Below the pieces are notes generated by a model. That model was not told the origin of the DNA. It made no database searches and saw only the letters and a program-made list of their open reading frames with translations. A stretch of 64,000 bases of DNA. Origin: Fructilactobacillus florum DSM 22689 = JCM 16035. Its GTDB lineage: Bacteria > Bacillota > Bacilli > Lactobacillales > Lactobacillaceae. The translations under genes and the position numbers were made by a program. Numbering within the stretch: position 1 is the first letter of the stretch; each line of letters begins with the position of its first letter. The DNA is taken from the NCBI RefSeq assembly GCF_001436645.1, contig NZ_AYZI01000008.1, positions 37,205-101,204 of the forward strand, read 5' to 3'. Below, piece after piece: positions 25,950 to 35,313 of the stretch.

Positions 25950-27569
25950 ATGAATAACAACAATCCAACTAAAATCACTAAAACCAAGATGTCACTTTTT
26001 AGCGTTGTCATGTTAGCCCTCAGTTCGATCATTGGGTCCGGATGGCTCTTTGGTTCATGGGAGGCAGCCAAAATTTCCGGTCCGGCGGCCATCATTTCCT
26101 GGATCATCGGTGCCATTGTAATCGGAATTATTGCTTACATTTATATCGAACTTGGTACCATGTTTCCAGAAAGTGGGGGGATGAGTAAATACGCCGGTTA
26201 CACCCACGGACCTCTGCTAGGTTTCATTGCTTCGTGGGCTAACTGGGTCTCTTTGGTAACCTTGCTCCCTATCGAAGCCGTTGCCGCAGTTCAATATATG
26301 AGTTCTTGGCCGTGGAGTTGGGCCAATTGGACCCATGGATTCGTTAGTAATGGTACCGTAACTACGAGTGGCTTACTAGTAGTTTTCTTATTCATTTTGA
26401 TTTTTACATTACTAAACTACTGGTCCGTGAACATCTTGACGAAATTCACAAGTCTGACGTCCATTTTCAAACTCGTCGTGCCCTCTGTGACCATTATTAT
26501 GTTGTTACTATCAGGGTTTCATCCGGAAAACTTTACCATGGCAGCGGCCGGTGGCTTCTTTCCCTATGGATCGGCGCCAATTTTTGCTGCCACTACGGTT
26601 TCTGGAATTATTTTTTCTTACAACGCCTTTCAAACGGTGATTAACATCGGGGATGAAATTCAAAATCCTAAAAAAAATATTTGGCGGGGAATTGTGATTG
26701 CCCTAATTATTAGTATTGCCATTTACGTTTTGTTGCAATTTACCTTTATTGGTGCGATCGAGCCACAGATGCTCGCAAAAGTTGGCTGGAACGGCATCAA
26801 TTTCAAATCACCATTTGCCGATTTAGCCATTATGTTAAACATTAACTGGTTAGTGATCCTTCTTTATCTTGATGCCTTTGTTTCACCGTTTGGAACGGGG
26901 GTCTCCTTTGTGGCCTCGACCAGTCGAACGCTGGCGGCGATGACTCAATCGCACCACATGCCTAAGTTCCTCGGAAAAATCAATCAAAAATGGGGCACCC
27001 CCCGAATTGCCATGATTGCCAACTGGATTATTAGTTGTCTGTTAGTATCTGTCTTTAAAAACTGGGCGATTCTTGCCAGCGTAATCTCAACCTCCACGTT
27101 GATTGCTTATGCGACCGGACCCGTGACCCTAGCTGCCCTTAGAAAACACGCTCCCCAATTCAAACGTCCGGTTCGGATCAATGCCTATAAAATAATGGCT
27201 CCGCTAGCCTTTGTTTTAGCCAGCCTGGCAATTTACTGGGCAATGTGGCCGACAACGATGGAGGTTATCATCGTGATTGCCCTAGGCCTACCATTCTATT
27301 TCTTTTACGAAGGAAAGTTAAACTGGTCCAACACCAAACAAAAATTTGCTGGGAGTTGGTGGATGATTGCTTATCTGTGTTTCATGGCCGGGTTTTCCTA
27401 CATTGGATCTACTCCCTTTGGCGGACAGAACTGGATTCATTACCCCTTTGACTTTCTTGTTATCATTTTAATGGCCCTGGTTTTCTATTACTGGGGAGTT
27501 CACAGCTATCAAAACACTGCCGAAATGACGGATGCCCAGTCCGTTAATGATCGCGTTAAAGAGCACTAG
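25950..27569 (+). CDS. APC-superfamily amino-acid permease
   Basis: A 539-aa carrier with about 13 helices. The first helix has SSIIGSGWLFGSWEAAKISG, the helix-break motif of the APC fold, and residues near 95 read SWANWVSLVTLLPIEAVA. An extra hydrophilic C-terminus of about 25 residues is present. This group (YdgI/YvbW-like or aspartate-type permeases) has mixed substrates, and none can be fixed here. The nearest ribosome site, AAAGG, lies 14 bases before the ATG, longer than usual. Follows the VOC gene closely. Confidence 0.85.
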   Translation: MNNNNPTKITKTKMSLFSVVMLALSSIIGSGWLFGSWEAAKISGPAAIISWIIGAIVIGIIAYIYIELGTMFPESGGMSKYAGYTHGPLLGFIASWANWVSLVTLLPIEAVAAVQYMSSWPWSWANWTHGFVSNGTVTTSGLLVVFLFILIFTLLNYWSVNILTKFTSLTSIFKLVVPSVTIIMLLLSGFHPENFTMAAAGGFFPYGSAPIFAATTVSGIIFSYNAFQTVINIGDEIQNPKKNIWRGIVIALIISIAIYVLLQFTFIGAIEPQMLAKVGWNGINFKSPFADLAIMLNINWLVILLYLDAFVSPFGTGVSFVASTSRTLAAMTQSHHMPKFLGKINQKWGTPRIAMIANWIISCLLVSVFKNWAILASVISTSTLIAYATGPVTLAALRKHAPQFKRPVRINAYKIMAPLAFVLASLAIYWAMWPTTMEVIIVIALGLPFYFFYEGKLNWSNTKQKFAGSWWMIAYLCFMAGFSYIGSTPFGGQNWIHYPFDFLVIILMALVFYYWGVHSYQNTAEMTDAQSVNDRVKEH

Positions 27570-27631
27570 CGATTGATACTTCAAACTTTATCGTCTTAAT
27601 GTGCTAATCTTTTAGTGATTGGAGGAATGAA

Positions 27632-28207
27632 ATGAAAAACGAATCGTCAGAGCACCGTTATCGGCACTATGATTTCAACACTACGCAAACACGACAACAA
27701 AAACATCGGCCCGTCCGCATCTGGCCTTGGATCATCGGGCTAGCAGTTGTGGTCCTTGCATTAGCCATCTCCGCCCGTTTTATCATCCATCGAACCCAGC
27801 CCACTAATTCAACGTCCCAACCTAGTACCACAAAGCCAACTTCTAAAAAATCACAAACTAAGCAGTCTCCCCAACCAAAATCACGCGGGGAGCAACCGCA
27901 AAATTCACCATCCCAAACTTCAAATCAAAATAATAAGCAAGCAACTCCAACCCGCACAACGAACACCCCGGTGACCAAAAAAGCCACAGCTACGCCAAGC
28001 AAGCCTGCCGAGCAAAGTGAATCACCAAGAAGTGACCCATCAAACTCAACCTCATCAGAGTTTGCGCAACCGCATGTTTTTGATTCAGTTGTCGATGCAA
28101 AAAACTGGGCTAGTGCAACACAAAATAACTGGCTCGCCGCTGGATACAATAACTACACCATTACGCAAAATAGCCAGGGCTTCTACGTGCTGACGTTCGA
28201 ACGGTGA
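27632..28207 (+). CDS. Membrane-anchored Ser/Thr/Pro/Gln-rich surface protein
   Basis: A 191-aa protein. A basic cytoplasmic stretch of about 30 residues is followed by one helix (WPWIIGLAVVVLALAISARF), then about 85 residues rich in Ser, Thr, Pro, Gln and Lys, and a compact C-terminal domain of about 45 residues (HVFDSVVDAKNWASATQNNW, ending VLTFER). The composition suggests a wall-spanning stalk carrying a small folded domain outside the cell; similar architectures recur in lactobacilli but no function is known. GGAGG precedes the ATG. The GC level of the stalk is as in its neighbours. Confidence 0.7.
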   Translation: MKNESSEHRYRHYDFNTTQTRQQKHRPVRIWPWIIGLAVVVLALAISARFIIHRTQPTNSTSQPSTTKPTSKKSQTKQSPQPKSRGEQPQNSPSQTSNQNNKQATPTRTTNTPVTKKATATPSKPAEQSESPRSDPSNSTSSEFAQPHVFDSVVDAKNWASATQNNWLAAGYNNYTITQNSQGFYVLTFER

Positions 28208-28275
28208 TTGGTTGTTTCAAATTAATTTTTTCTTACCGCCCTTTTTAGGTTATAATGACCACAGGAGGGGTTCCA

Positions 28276-28785
28276 ATGAAAATTCAAGTACCATTATCAA
28301 ACGGTTATCTTCCTGATGCCTATACAAAGCACGCATCTGCTAAATATCAGCTTCATCATCACCCAATAACTTCATTTCCAATTACATTTGAGGATGTCCC
28401 AAAAACAGCTGTTTCATTAGCCTTGGTGTTACTTGACGATGATGCCATTCCCGTTTGTGGTTTTACCTACATCCACTGGGTGGCAGCTAATTTGCCTGCC
28501 ACGCTCACTGAATTACCTGAAAATGCCAGTCAAAGTGATATAGTTGCGATGACTCATGGTAATAATAGTTTGGCAGGTAACCTTGTCCAAGAAACTGATC
28601 CGCGCCTTTTTCAGCATTATTTGGGTCCCATGCCGCCAGATAAGGAACATCAATATCAACTAACTGTCTATGCGGTTGACCAAAAATTGCCACTTACTGA
28701 TGGTTTCTGGTTGAATCAACTTTACCAACAGCTAGAAGGACACGTTCTTGCCTCGGCATCCATTAAACTGCCAGTCAAAAATTAG
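28276..28785 (+). CDS. PEBP-family protein (YbhB/YbcL type)
   Basis: A 169-aa protein with LPDAYTKHASAKYQLHHHP, then PKTAVSLALVLLDDDAIP and FTYIHWVAANLP, the ligand-site core of the phosphatidylethanolamine-binding fold, and a KEHQYQLTVYAVD strand. Bacterial members are of unknown role. AGGAGGGG lies before the ATG at 28276, chosen over an ATG 21 bases upstream. TATAAT at 28251-28256 is the likely -10 box. The uspA-like gene follows after ten bases, so the two are probably co-transcribed. Confidence 0.85.
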   Translation: MKIQVPLSNGYLPDAYTKHASAKYQLHHHPITSFPITFEDVPKTAVSLALVLLDDDAIPVCGFTYIHWVAANLPATLTELPENASQSDIVAMTHGNNSLAGNLVQETDPRLFQHYLGPMPPDKEHQYQLTVYAVDQKLPLTDGFWLNQLYQQLEGHVLASASIKLPVKN

Positions 28786-28795
28786 GAGGTTGCAT

Positions 28796-29263
28796 ATGCA
28801 AAACGAATACAAGCGCATTTTAGTTCCCGTTGATGGTTCCAAGCTAGCGGAAGCAGCACTCCAAAAAGCTTGCGAAGTTGCTCAGCGGAATAACGCACGA
28901 ATCGATGTCTTGAGCGTTTTAAATACTACTAGTTTCGGTTTCTCCTACGGTGCCATTGATGGTAGTACGATCACTCAGATGGTCGATGACGAATTAGCCT
29001 ATCTCAAAAAAATTACTGAGCGAGCTAGCCAAAAAACCGGTGTGAAAGACATCCACTATCACGCTCGGTTTGGTAGCCCTCGCAACGTCATTACCTATGA
29101 CTTTACCCATGATTACCAAATCGATCTAATCATGATGGGTGCTACTGGCAAAAGTACTGCCGAACGAATCTTAGTTGGGTCAGTGGCTAGCTTTGTTAAT
29201 TCACACGCTCCCTGTGATGTAATGATTGTAAGAACTAACCTAGATAACGAACCTATCAAGTAG
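28796..29263 (+). CDS. Universal stress protein (UspA family)
   Basis: A 155-aa cytoplasmic protein with YKRILVPVDGSKLAEAALQ at the start and the ATP-binding GATGKSTAERILVGSVASFV near the C-terminus (G-2x-G-9x-G(S/T) type). ATP-binding Usp proteins support survival under acid, oxidative or starvation stress. AGGAGG stands before the ATG at 28796; the frame extends upstream into the PEBP gene without a better start. A second, more divergent Usp is at 56780. Confidence 0.9.
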   Translation: MQNEYKRILVPVDGSKLAEAALQKACEVAQRNNARIDVLSVLNTTSFGFSYGAIDGSTITQMVDDELAYLKKITERASQKTGVKDIHYHARFGSPRNVITYDFTHDYQIDLIMMGATGKSTAERILVGSVASFVNSHAPCDVMIVRTNLDNEPIK

Positions 29264-29315
29264 CAAATGATTAACGAATGCTTGCTGAATTTTGCTTTCG
29301 GTAATCATTTTTGTT
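29264..29315 (+). terminator. Terminator of the PEBP-Usp unit
   Basis: AAATGATTA / TAATCATTT arms, with a further GC-type pair inside, followed by TTTGTTT. Confidence 0.65.
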
Positions 29316-29355
29316 TGGTGTTAAAACATCCCCCCACCAGTAGCCCGGCGGCTTG

Positions 29356-29417
29356 TTTACGGATATTTAATAATTAGTTCCGGCGTTTAACTGGTAAATT
29401 TGTAAAATATCCGTAAA
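29356..29417. promoter_or_regulatory. 13-bp inverted repeat upstream of asnB
   Basis: TTTACGGATATTT (29356-29368) and AAATATCCGTAAA (29405-29417) are perfect 13-bp inverted arms 36 bases apart, ending 46 bases before the asnB ATG. They could be twin binding sites for a dimeric regulator or the base of an RNA hairpin. No T-box core sequence is present. Confidence 0.5.
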
Positions 29418-29463
29418 ATTAAGTACTAGTGTCTGAACTTTTAAAATTAAAGGAGAAATATCC

Positions 29464-31365
29464 ATGTGTGGATTTTGTGGTTACGTCAACAAAAATGGAA
29501 TTCCCAAACAAACGATTAACGAGATGGCAAATAAGATTAAACATCGTGGTCCAGATGATGATGGTTATTTTCAAGATGAAAATATTTCAATGGGCTTTCG
29601 GCGGCTTTCAATTATCGATCTAGCTCATGGAGCCCAGCCGATGTTTGGTGATCATGAAACCAGCGTGCTAACCTTCAACGGTGAAATCTATAACTACCAA
29701 GAACTACAGCAGGAACTAATTTCTGACGGGCAAACCTTCAATACTGATTGTGATTCAGAGGTACTGGTGCGTGGCTACGAAGCCTGGGGTCCTGATAAGT
29801 TATTAAGTAAAGTCCGCGGAATGTTTGCCTTCGTCATCTACGATGAAAAACAAAATCAAATTTTTGGTGCTCGCGATCATTTTGGCATTAAGCCCCTCTA
29901 CTATTACGATGATGGCAACAATTTCATGTGGGCATCTGAAGCAAAAGCCTTTTTAGCTAATCCTAACTTCAAAAAGGAATTTAACGAGGCTCTCTTAGCG
30001 ATCCACTTGAGTTTTGAATTTATTCCGTCTGCCGAAACCCTCTTCAAAAACGTTTATAAAGTAATGCCTGGCGAATACTTTATTTACAAAGATGGTCACA
30101 AAGAACTACACCGCTACTATCAGTTTAATTATGATCACATTGATCATTCTCAAACAATCGATGGTGCAGCTGACGAGATTAAAAAACTGGTCGCAGAGTC
30201 TGTTAAAGCTCACATGATTGCGGATGTTCCTGTCGGCAGTTTTCTTTCTAGTGGGGTTGACTCCAGCTACGTTTTCAATGAAGCAGCGAAAGTTAAACCT
30301 ATCCATTCCTTTTCATTGGGATTCAATAACTCCAAATTTAGTGAACTGAGCTGGTCAACGAAATTTGCTAAGGAGATTAACCAGGAAAATACTCCCCTTA
30401 CAATTGATGGTGATGATTATTTTAATCTACTACCAACCATGATGTACTATATGGACGAACCGCTTTCTAATCCCTCGGCTCCCCAGTTGTTTTTCTTATC
30501 TCGAGGCGCACGTAAGGATGTCCCGGTTACACTTTCTGGTGAAGGGGCCGACGAATTCTTTGGTGGCTACAACACCTATCTAGAGGCTTTCACCTTTGAG
30601 CGCTACCAGAAAATAGTTCCTAGTGTCATTAGGCGAGCCCTTGGAAAGGCTGCCAGTATTTTCCCAAGATTCCATGGGCGCCGGTTCTTAATTCGTGGTG
30701 CCGAACCCCTCTGGCGAAGATATTATCGGGTGAACTACGTCTTTGATGAAGTTGATCGCCAAAAAGTTTTAAAAAACCCCGCCTTAAATCGAGATACTGC
30801 CAAGTACACCAAGCATCTCTTTGATGCTGTGGCCGATCAAGATGAGGTTACGCAAGAACAGTATTTTGATATTAACACGTGGCTGCCCTTTGATATCCTG
30901 CAAAAAGCAGATCGAATGAGCATGGCTAATAGTTTGGAAGTCCGAACTCCCTTAGTTGATAAAGAAGTTGCTGGCTTTGCCTCCACGATGCCAACCAAGA
31001 CGCGAATCACTTTTGAAAACAAACAGCCAATTACGAAAGCCGCCTTTCGCAAAGCTGCCGCATCACAAGTGCCTAAGGTCGTAGCTGATAAGGAAAAGCT
31101 TGGCTTTCCGTCTCCAATTGCTCAGTGGATTAATGATCCGAAATACCACGAGCGAATTGTGACAGCGTTCCACTCTGATATCGCCGAAAAGTTTTTTAAT
31201 GTTGACCAACTCGACTATATTTTGGAACAGCACGCTCATGGAAAATCGAGCATGCAAAAGATTTTTACGATTTATACCTTTATCCTTTGGTACGGAGTTT
31301 ACTTTCCAGAGGCTACTAATACTAAATACGCTGACGAAGTGGTCCTAACGCCCACCGATCTCTAA
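29464..31365 (+). CDS. asnB: Asparagine synthase (glutamine-hydrolysing)
   Basis: A 633-aa class II glutamine amidotransferase fused to an asparagine synthetase domain. The start MCGFCGYV leaves Cys2 as the glutaminase nucleophile; KHRGPDDDGYF, RRLSIIDL and FNGEIYNY follow. The synthetase domain has the ATP-pyrophosphatase P-loop SGVDSSYV and SLGFNNSKFSE, and later SGEGADEFFGGY. It makes asparagine from aspartate, ATP and glutamine; related AsnB proteins in Gram-positives amidate peptidoglycan or antibiotic precursors. AAAGGAG precedes the ATG. It forms a single-gene unit. An asparaginase with the opposite role is encoded at 39497. Confidence 0.94.
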   Translation: MCGFCGYVNKNGIPKQTINEMANKIKHRGPDDDGYFQDENISMGFRRLSIIDLAHGAQPMFGDHETSVLTFNGEIYNYQELQQELISDGQTFNTDCDSEVLVRGYEAWGPDKLLSKVRGMFAFVIYDEKQNQIFGARDHFGIKPLYYYDDGNNFMWASEAKAFLANPNFKKEFNEALLAIHLSFEFIPSAETLFKNVYKVMPGEYFIYKDGHKELHRYYQFNYDHIDHSQTIDGAADEIKKLVAESVKAHMIADVPVGSFLSSGVDSSYVFNEAAKVKPIHSFSLGFNNSKFSELSWSTKFAKEINQENTPLTIDGDDYFNLLPTMMYYMDEPLSNPSAPQLFFLSRGARKDVPVTLSGEGADEFFGGYNTYLEAFTFERYQKIVPSVIRRALGKAASIFPRFHGRRFLIRGAEPLWRRYYRVNYVFDEVDRQKVLKNPALNRDTAKYTKHLFDAVADQDEVTQEQYFDINTWLPFDILQKADRMSMANSLEVRTPLVDKEVAGFASTMPTKTRITFENKQPITKAAFRKAAASQVPKVVADKEKLGFPSPIAQWINDPKYHERIVTAFHSDIAEKFFNVDQLDYILEQHAHGKSSMQKIFTIYTFILWYGVYFPEATNTKYADEVVLTPTDL

Positions 31366-31374
31366 GCTATAACC

Positions 31375-31405
31375 GGAGCCGCCATTAATGCGGCTCCCTT
31401 TTTTA
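31375..31405 (+). terminator. Terminator of asnB
   Basis: GGAGCCGC / GCGGCTCC perfect 8-bp stem, CATTAAT loop, then CTTTTTT. Confidence 0.88.
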
Positions 31406-31476
31406 TGCCACAAACCGGCTCTAACCTTAGCAACATGCTATAATTAAGCTACTTTATCCTCAGGAGGACTTTATTC

Positions 31477-32718
31477 ATGGACGTCAATACTAATGAATTA
31501 CGCGATCGCTTTTTACGATATGTCAGGGTCAACACCCGATCTAATCCCACGTCACAAACCATTCCCTCCGATCAAAAAGAGGTCGCTTTTTTAGCTGACC
31601 TCAAGGAGGAATTACAGAAACTTGGCCTTCAAAACGTCCGGACCAATAAACAAAGTGGCTATGTTTTTGCTGAATTACCAGCAACGGACGATGCTCCTCG
31701 TGCTACCCTCGGGTTAATTGCTCACGTAGATACGGCTGATTTCAATTCTGAACACGTCAATCCACAAATAATCAAAAATTACGACGGTCATTCGGTTATT
31801 AAACTTGATGCCACCGGTAATTACCGCCTCGACCCAGCGGTCTTTCCCAACCTTAAAAATTATACCGGTCAAACCCTCATTACCACTGATGGCTCAACTC
31901 TTTTGGGAGCTGATGATAAGGCCGGAGTTGCAGAAATTGTGACGGCACTACAGCTTCTTAAAGCCCATCCCGAGACAAAACATGGGCGAATTGTCGTTGG
32001 ATTCGGTCCCGACGAAGAAATTGGTACTGGGGCTGACCACTTCGATGCTGACGATTTTGGGGCTGATTTCGCCTATACAATTGATGGCGGCCCGCTTGGC
32101 GATCTGCAGTACGAAACCTTCAATGCTGCCGCTGCAACGGTTACTTTCAAAGGAACTAATGTGCATCCATCTGAAGCAAAAGACGTGCTGGTGAATGCAT
32201 CACAACTAGCCATTAATTTTCACGAGCAACTGCCTAAGCATGACCGACCAGAACACACGGCCGGTCGCGAAGGATTTTTCTTCTTGACAGACATCGCTGG
32301 CAACTGTGATGAAGCGACCCTAAACTACATCATTCGTGACTTCGACCGGCAAAAATTTGAAGACCGCAAACAACTCTTCACCAACTTAGTTGCTCAGCAA
32401 AATCAACAATTTGGAACCCCAAGAGTCCACTTAGAGTTAACTGACCAATACTACAATATGGGTGAAGTCCTAAAAAAAGATCTAACGCCGGTCGAACTTG
32501 CCAAAAAAAGCATGGAACAGGTAGGAATTACTCCTCATATTTTCCCCGTCCGTGGGGGTACTGATGGATCCAAAATTTCTTTCATGGGCATTCCAACCCC
32601 AAATATCTTTGCCGGTCCGGAAAACATGCACGGTCGTTTTGAATTTGTGTCATTACAGACCATGGAACAGGCAGTTCGCGTTATTATTCAATTAGCGCAG
32701 GAAGTTCCCACCAGATAA
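31477..32718 (+). CDS. pepT: Peptidase T (tripeptide aminopeptidase)
   Basis: A 413-aa zinc exopeptidase of family M20B that removes the N-terminal residue of tripeptides. AHVDTADF near residue 82, [13 protein letters not shown] in the middle and [16 protein letters not shown] carry the two-zinc ligands and the catalytic Glu; [12 protein letters not shown] is the conserved C-terminal loop. The DD...EE pattern and length match PepT rather than PepD/PepV. AGGAGG precedes the ATG; TATAAT is at 31439-31444. Monocistronic. Confidence 0.95.
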   Translation: MDVNTNELRDRFLRYVRVNTRSNPTSQTIPSDQKEVAFLADLKEELQKLGLQNVRTNKQSGYVFAELPATDDAPRATLGLIAHVDTADFNSEHVNPQIIKNYDGHSVIKLDATGNYRLDPAVFPNLKNYTGQTLITTDGSTLLGADDKAGVAEIVTALQLLKAHPETKHGRIVVGFGPDEEIGTGADHFDADDFGADFAYTIDGGPLGDLQYETFNAAAATVTFKGTNVHPSEAKDVLVNASQLAINFHEQLPKHDRPEHTAGREGFFFLTDIAGNCDEATLNYIIRDFDRQKFEDRKQLFTNLVAQQNQQFGTPRVHLELTDQYYNMGEVLKKDLTPVELAKKSMEQVGITPHIFPVRGGTDGSKISFMGIPTPNIFAGPENMHGRFEFVSLQTMEQAVRVIIQLAQEVPTR

Positions 32719-32756
32719 ATCATTTAAGGGCAATGAAATTCCCCCTAACAATTTAG

Positions 32757-32815
32757 AAAAAATTAGAGCCCCCGAAATCTCAAAGTCAAGATTTCGGGGG
32801 CTCTAATTTTTTAGG
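32757..32815. terminator. Strong bidirectional terminator
   Basis: Near-perfect stem of about 23 bp (AATTAGAGCCCCCGAAATC and its complement) between convergent pepT and the ABC exporter, with A and T runs outside. Confidence 0.92.
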
Positions 32816-34558
32816 CTATTTAAATTGAATTTTAACGTACTCCTGATATTTAGGAAGCGATTGCATCAGTTCTTGATGAGTTCCGTGGCCACTAACTTGA
32901 CCATCATCAATAAAGTAAATCTCGTTAGCATCCACAATCGTACTCAGCCGATGGGCGATAATCAAGGTGGTACGGCCAGCCATCAACTGATTCAGCGCTT
33001 TTTGCACCATGGCCTCTGATTCCGAGTCCAGACTAGCGGTAGCTTCATCAAGCATTAGAATTTGGGGATTGCGCAGAAATGCGCGGGCAATCGCTAAACG
33101 TTGTCGTTGTCCTCCACTAACTTTAACTCCTCGTTCCCCCACTTGGGTATCGAGCTGCTGATCCATTTGACGAACAAATTCATCGGCATAGGCCAGTTTC
33201 AACACATGCCAGATTTCATCATCGGAATAGTCCCCTGCCAGTCCATAAGTCAAATTATGGCGGATCGTTCCAGCCATAATCGCTGAATCTTGACTAACAA
33301 ACCCTAACTGCTGGCGCCAACTCTTAAGATTTAAATCGTGAATATCTTGTGTCCCGATTTTAATGGCACCGGCTGTGGGCTGATAATACCGCTCAATCAA
33401 ATTAAGAATCGTTGATTTTCCACTCCCAGATGGACCAACAAAAGCTACAGTAGTATTTGGTTTAGCCGTGATGTTAATATCGGTCAAAATCGGTTGCCCT
33501 GTTTGATACGAAAAATCAACATGTTCTAGATTCAACGGCTGATTAGCAACCACAGGGATTGTCGGCTGGGAAAAATCTTCTTCGGTCTCTGCTAACAACT
33601 CCTGGATATGCTCTGTTGCTCCACTCGCTTTTGCTACCCGAACTGAAAATTGTCCTAAAATCGAAACCGGGGAGATCACCTGAAATAAATACATCAAAAA
33701 AGCAAATAACGTTCCCATCGTCATCGTTCCGGTTGCCACTCGGTGAGCTCCATAAGCTAATAATCCTACCATTAAAGCCATCATCGTGGTTCCCATCAAT
33801 GGCCCAGCGATTGAGTTGTAAATGGCTTCCTTTAAACCGATTTGATATAAATGATTAATGCTTTGATGTCCCGTCGTTACCTCGTACTGTTCCGCATTTG
33901 ATGCTTTTACTAGCCGAATCTCACTCAAAGTGTCATCCACCTGACCATTGAAATCCGCAAGAGTCTCCTGGCGAGCATGTCCCACTTTCATTGTCTGGCG
34001 CATAATCGGGCGCATCATAATGAAGACTCCCGGCACAACAATGAACATAATCAACGTCATTCGCCAGTCCATCACCAACATGAAGAAGAAAGCTCCCACC
34101 AGTTGAAAAATGGCGGTAACGGCATTGGGGAAAAAGTTAGATAATAAATCCTTGATCTGGTCGGAATCATTAACTAATCGTGAGGTCATCTGTCCAACCT
34201 TCACGTTATCAAAATACGTAATTTTTAAATTAATCAATTTTTCCCATAGAATTTGTCGCAATTTTGCAACTACTTGCTCACCAAAGGCTCCCAAAAAAGT
34301 CCCAGAAATTGCGCTAATAACTGCGCTAAGGATAAACAGCGCAATGATAATTGCCAACAAGGTGCCATTCAGCCCCTTGCTAAATTCGTTAACCAACAGT
34401 TGCGCAAACTTAGGAACTACCAGTTGCCCCAAGGTAGCGATTAACCCTAACGTTAAACCAACCAGCAACTGCCAATATTGGGGTTTCGTTTGGCGGATCA
34501 AACCAGCAAAGCTTCGAATTTTAAACTTACCAGTTTTCTGATTATCTTGTTTTTTCAA
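32816..34558 (-). CDS. ABC exporter, fused membrane and ATPase domains (multidrug type)
   Basis: A 580-aa half-transporter. Six helices lie within about residues 30-310, including the conserved FDNVKVGQMTSRLVNDSDQ coupling segment. The ATPase follows, with Walker A GPSGSGKST, signature VSGGQRQRL and Walker B ILMLDEATASLD, then IAHRLSTIVDA. Homodimers of this BmrA/LmrA/MsbA-like type export drugs or lipids. The start TTG at 34558 is preferred: GGAGG lies exactly six bases upstream, whereas the ATG 18 bases further has no ribosome site. No partner half-transporter nearby. Confidence 0.9.
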   Translation of the reverse strand: MKKQDNQKTGKFKIRSFAGLIRQTKPQYWQLLVGLTLGLIATLGQLVVPKFAQLLVNEFSKGLNGTLLAIIIALFILSAVISAISGTFLGAFGEQVVAKLRQILWEKLINLKITYFDNVKVGQMTSRLVNDSDQIKDLLSNFFPNAVTAIFQLVGAFFFMLVMDWRMTLIMFIVVPGVFIMMRPIMRQTMKVGHARQETLADFNGQVDDTLSEIRLVKASNAEQYEVTTGHQSINHLYQIGLKEAIYNSIAGPLMGTTMMALMVGLLAYGAHRVATGTMTMGTLFAFLMYLFQVISPVSILGQFSVRVAKASGATEHIQELLAETEEDFSQPTIPVVANQPLNLEHVDFSYQTGQPILTDINITAKPNTTVAFVGPSGSGKSTILNLIERYYQPTAGAIKIGTQDIHDLNLKSWRQQLGFVSQDSAIMAGTIRHNLTYGLAGDYSDDEIWHVLKLAYADEFVRQMDQQLDTQVGERGVKVSGGQRQRLAIARAFLRNPQILMLDEATASLDSESEAMVQKALNQLMAGRTTLIIAHRLSTIVDANEIYFIDDGQVSGHGTHQELMQSLPKYQEYVKIQFK

Positions 34559-34611
34559 TACCTGCCTCCAAGCCATAAGCTCATATTATTAATGTGGAAA
34601 TAACTGCAATA

Positions 34612-34652
34612 GAAAAAGAGACTTCCAACCAGTACCAGTGGTAGGATGTCTC
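34612..34652 (-). terminator. Terminator after the tRNA gene
   Basis: On the minus strand GGAGACATCC pairs with GGAAGTCTC with one mismatch, followed by TTTTTC; it lies downstream of the tRNA. Confidence 0.65.
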
Positions 34653-34701
34653 CAAGTGTCTCATCGGCATGGGCAGCAACGCTTCAATTACCGCCCAAAA
34701 T

Positions 34702-34772
34702 GCGCTCCCCCGGAATCGAACCGGGATTATGAGGACCGAAATCTCATGTGCTATCCATTACACTAGGAGCGC
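34702..34772 (-). tRNA. tRNA-Arg, apparent anticodon TCG
   Basis: 71 bases that fold as a tRNA on the minus strand: acceptor GCGCTCC/GGAGCGC (7 bp, perfect), D-arm GTGT..AGCAC with GG in the loop, T-arm CCCGG TTCGATT CCGGG. The anticodon arm TGAGA TTTCGGT CCTCA places TCG at 34-36, read as arginine, with one A-C mismatch at the stem base next to the loop. A four-base variable loop is present. The 3' CCA is not encoded. Reading the loop as TTC (Glu) breaks the stem. A terminator hairpin follows. The remainder of 34577-34874 holds no gene; a weak GGGG/CCCC hairpin is near 34841-34867. Confidence 0.75.
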
Positions 34773-34874
34773 CCAATAGTTTAATTGTAGCCTATTTTGC
34801 AAAAAATTCAATCTTTATTTCTTAACCAGCTGACCATTCTGAAGTGGGGTGCTAATTTAACCCCGCACACCGAG

Positions 34875-35198
34875 CTATCGACCCCCGGCAATCTGTTGGG
34901 CAGCGGTTTCTAAGTCCAAGCGTAACTGCAGTGCATCTGCTTTAAAGTCTGCCACTAGATCAATGCCACGAGCCTGATACGTCCCCAACTGTTTTCCGGT
35001 CACACTTGAAAAAATCAAAGTTCGGTCATCGGCCAGTGTAACGGTATCATAGAATCCCTCTTCTGCTGCAATTAAATACTGCTGGAGCAGTTGTTGCACG
35101 GTCTGTAGAATCAGGGTGCGTTCGGTTATCTGGTTACCAGCAGCGGCTTGCCGACCGAGCTCTTGGTTAATTTCTTCCATATTTTCTGGAATCGCCAT
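34875..35198 (-). CDS. Hypothetical protein, 107 aa
   Basis: A 107-aa soluble acidic protein. The N-terminal half is helical and Gln-rich (ILQTVQQLLQQYLIAAEEGF), the middle has three short predicted strands (YDTVTLADDRTLIFSSVTGK), and the C-terminus is again helical. No catalytic motif or family was recognised. AAAGGGGAG stands before the ATG, so expression is likely. It lies alone between the tRNA and the divergent FAD/NAD(P) protein. Confidence 0.6.
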   Translation of the reverse strand: MAIPENMEEINQELGRQAAAGNQITERTLILQTVQQLLQQYLIAAEEGFYDTVTLADDRTLIFSSVTGKQLGTYQARGIDLVADFKADALQLRLDLETAAQQIAGGR

Positions 35199-35313
35199 TG
35201 ATTTCTCCCCTTTAATTCAATAATCTGATTTATTATAACCCAATTTACTGAATATCTGAAAGAAAGCAATTTTAATAAACGTATGCTAAAGTAGGGCTGA
35301 AAGGAATGATATT

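Noticed and set aside
29264..29463. T-box riboswitch before asnB
   Set aside because: No T-box core or anti-terminator sequence; only the inverted repeat is present.
34702..34772. tRNA-Glu (anticodon TTC)
   Set aside because: That reading needs a nine-base loop or breaks the anticodon stem; the Arg reading keeps seven bases with one mismatch.
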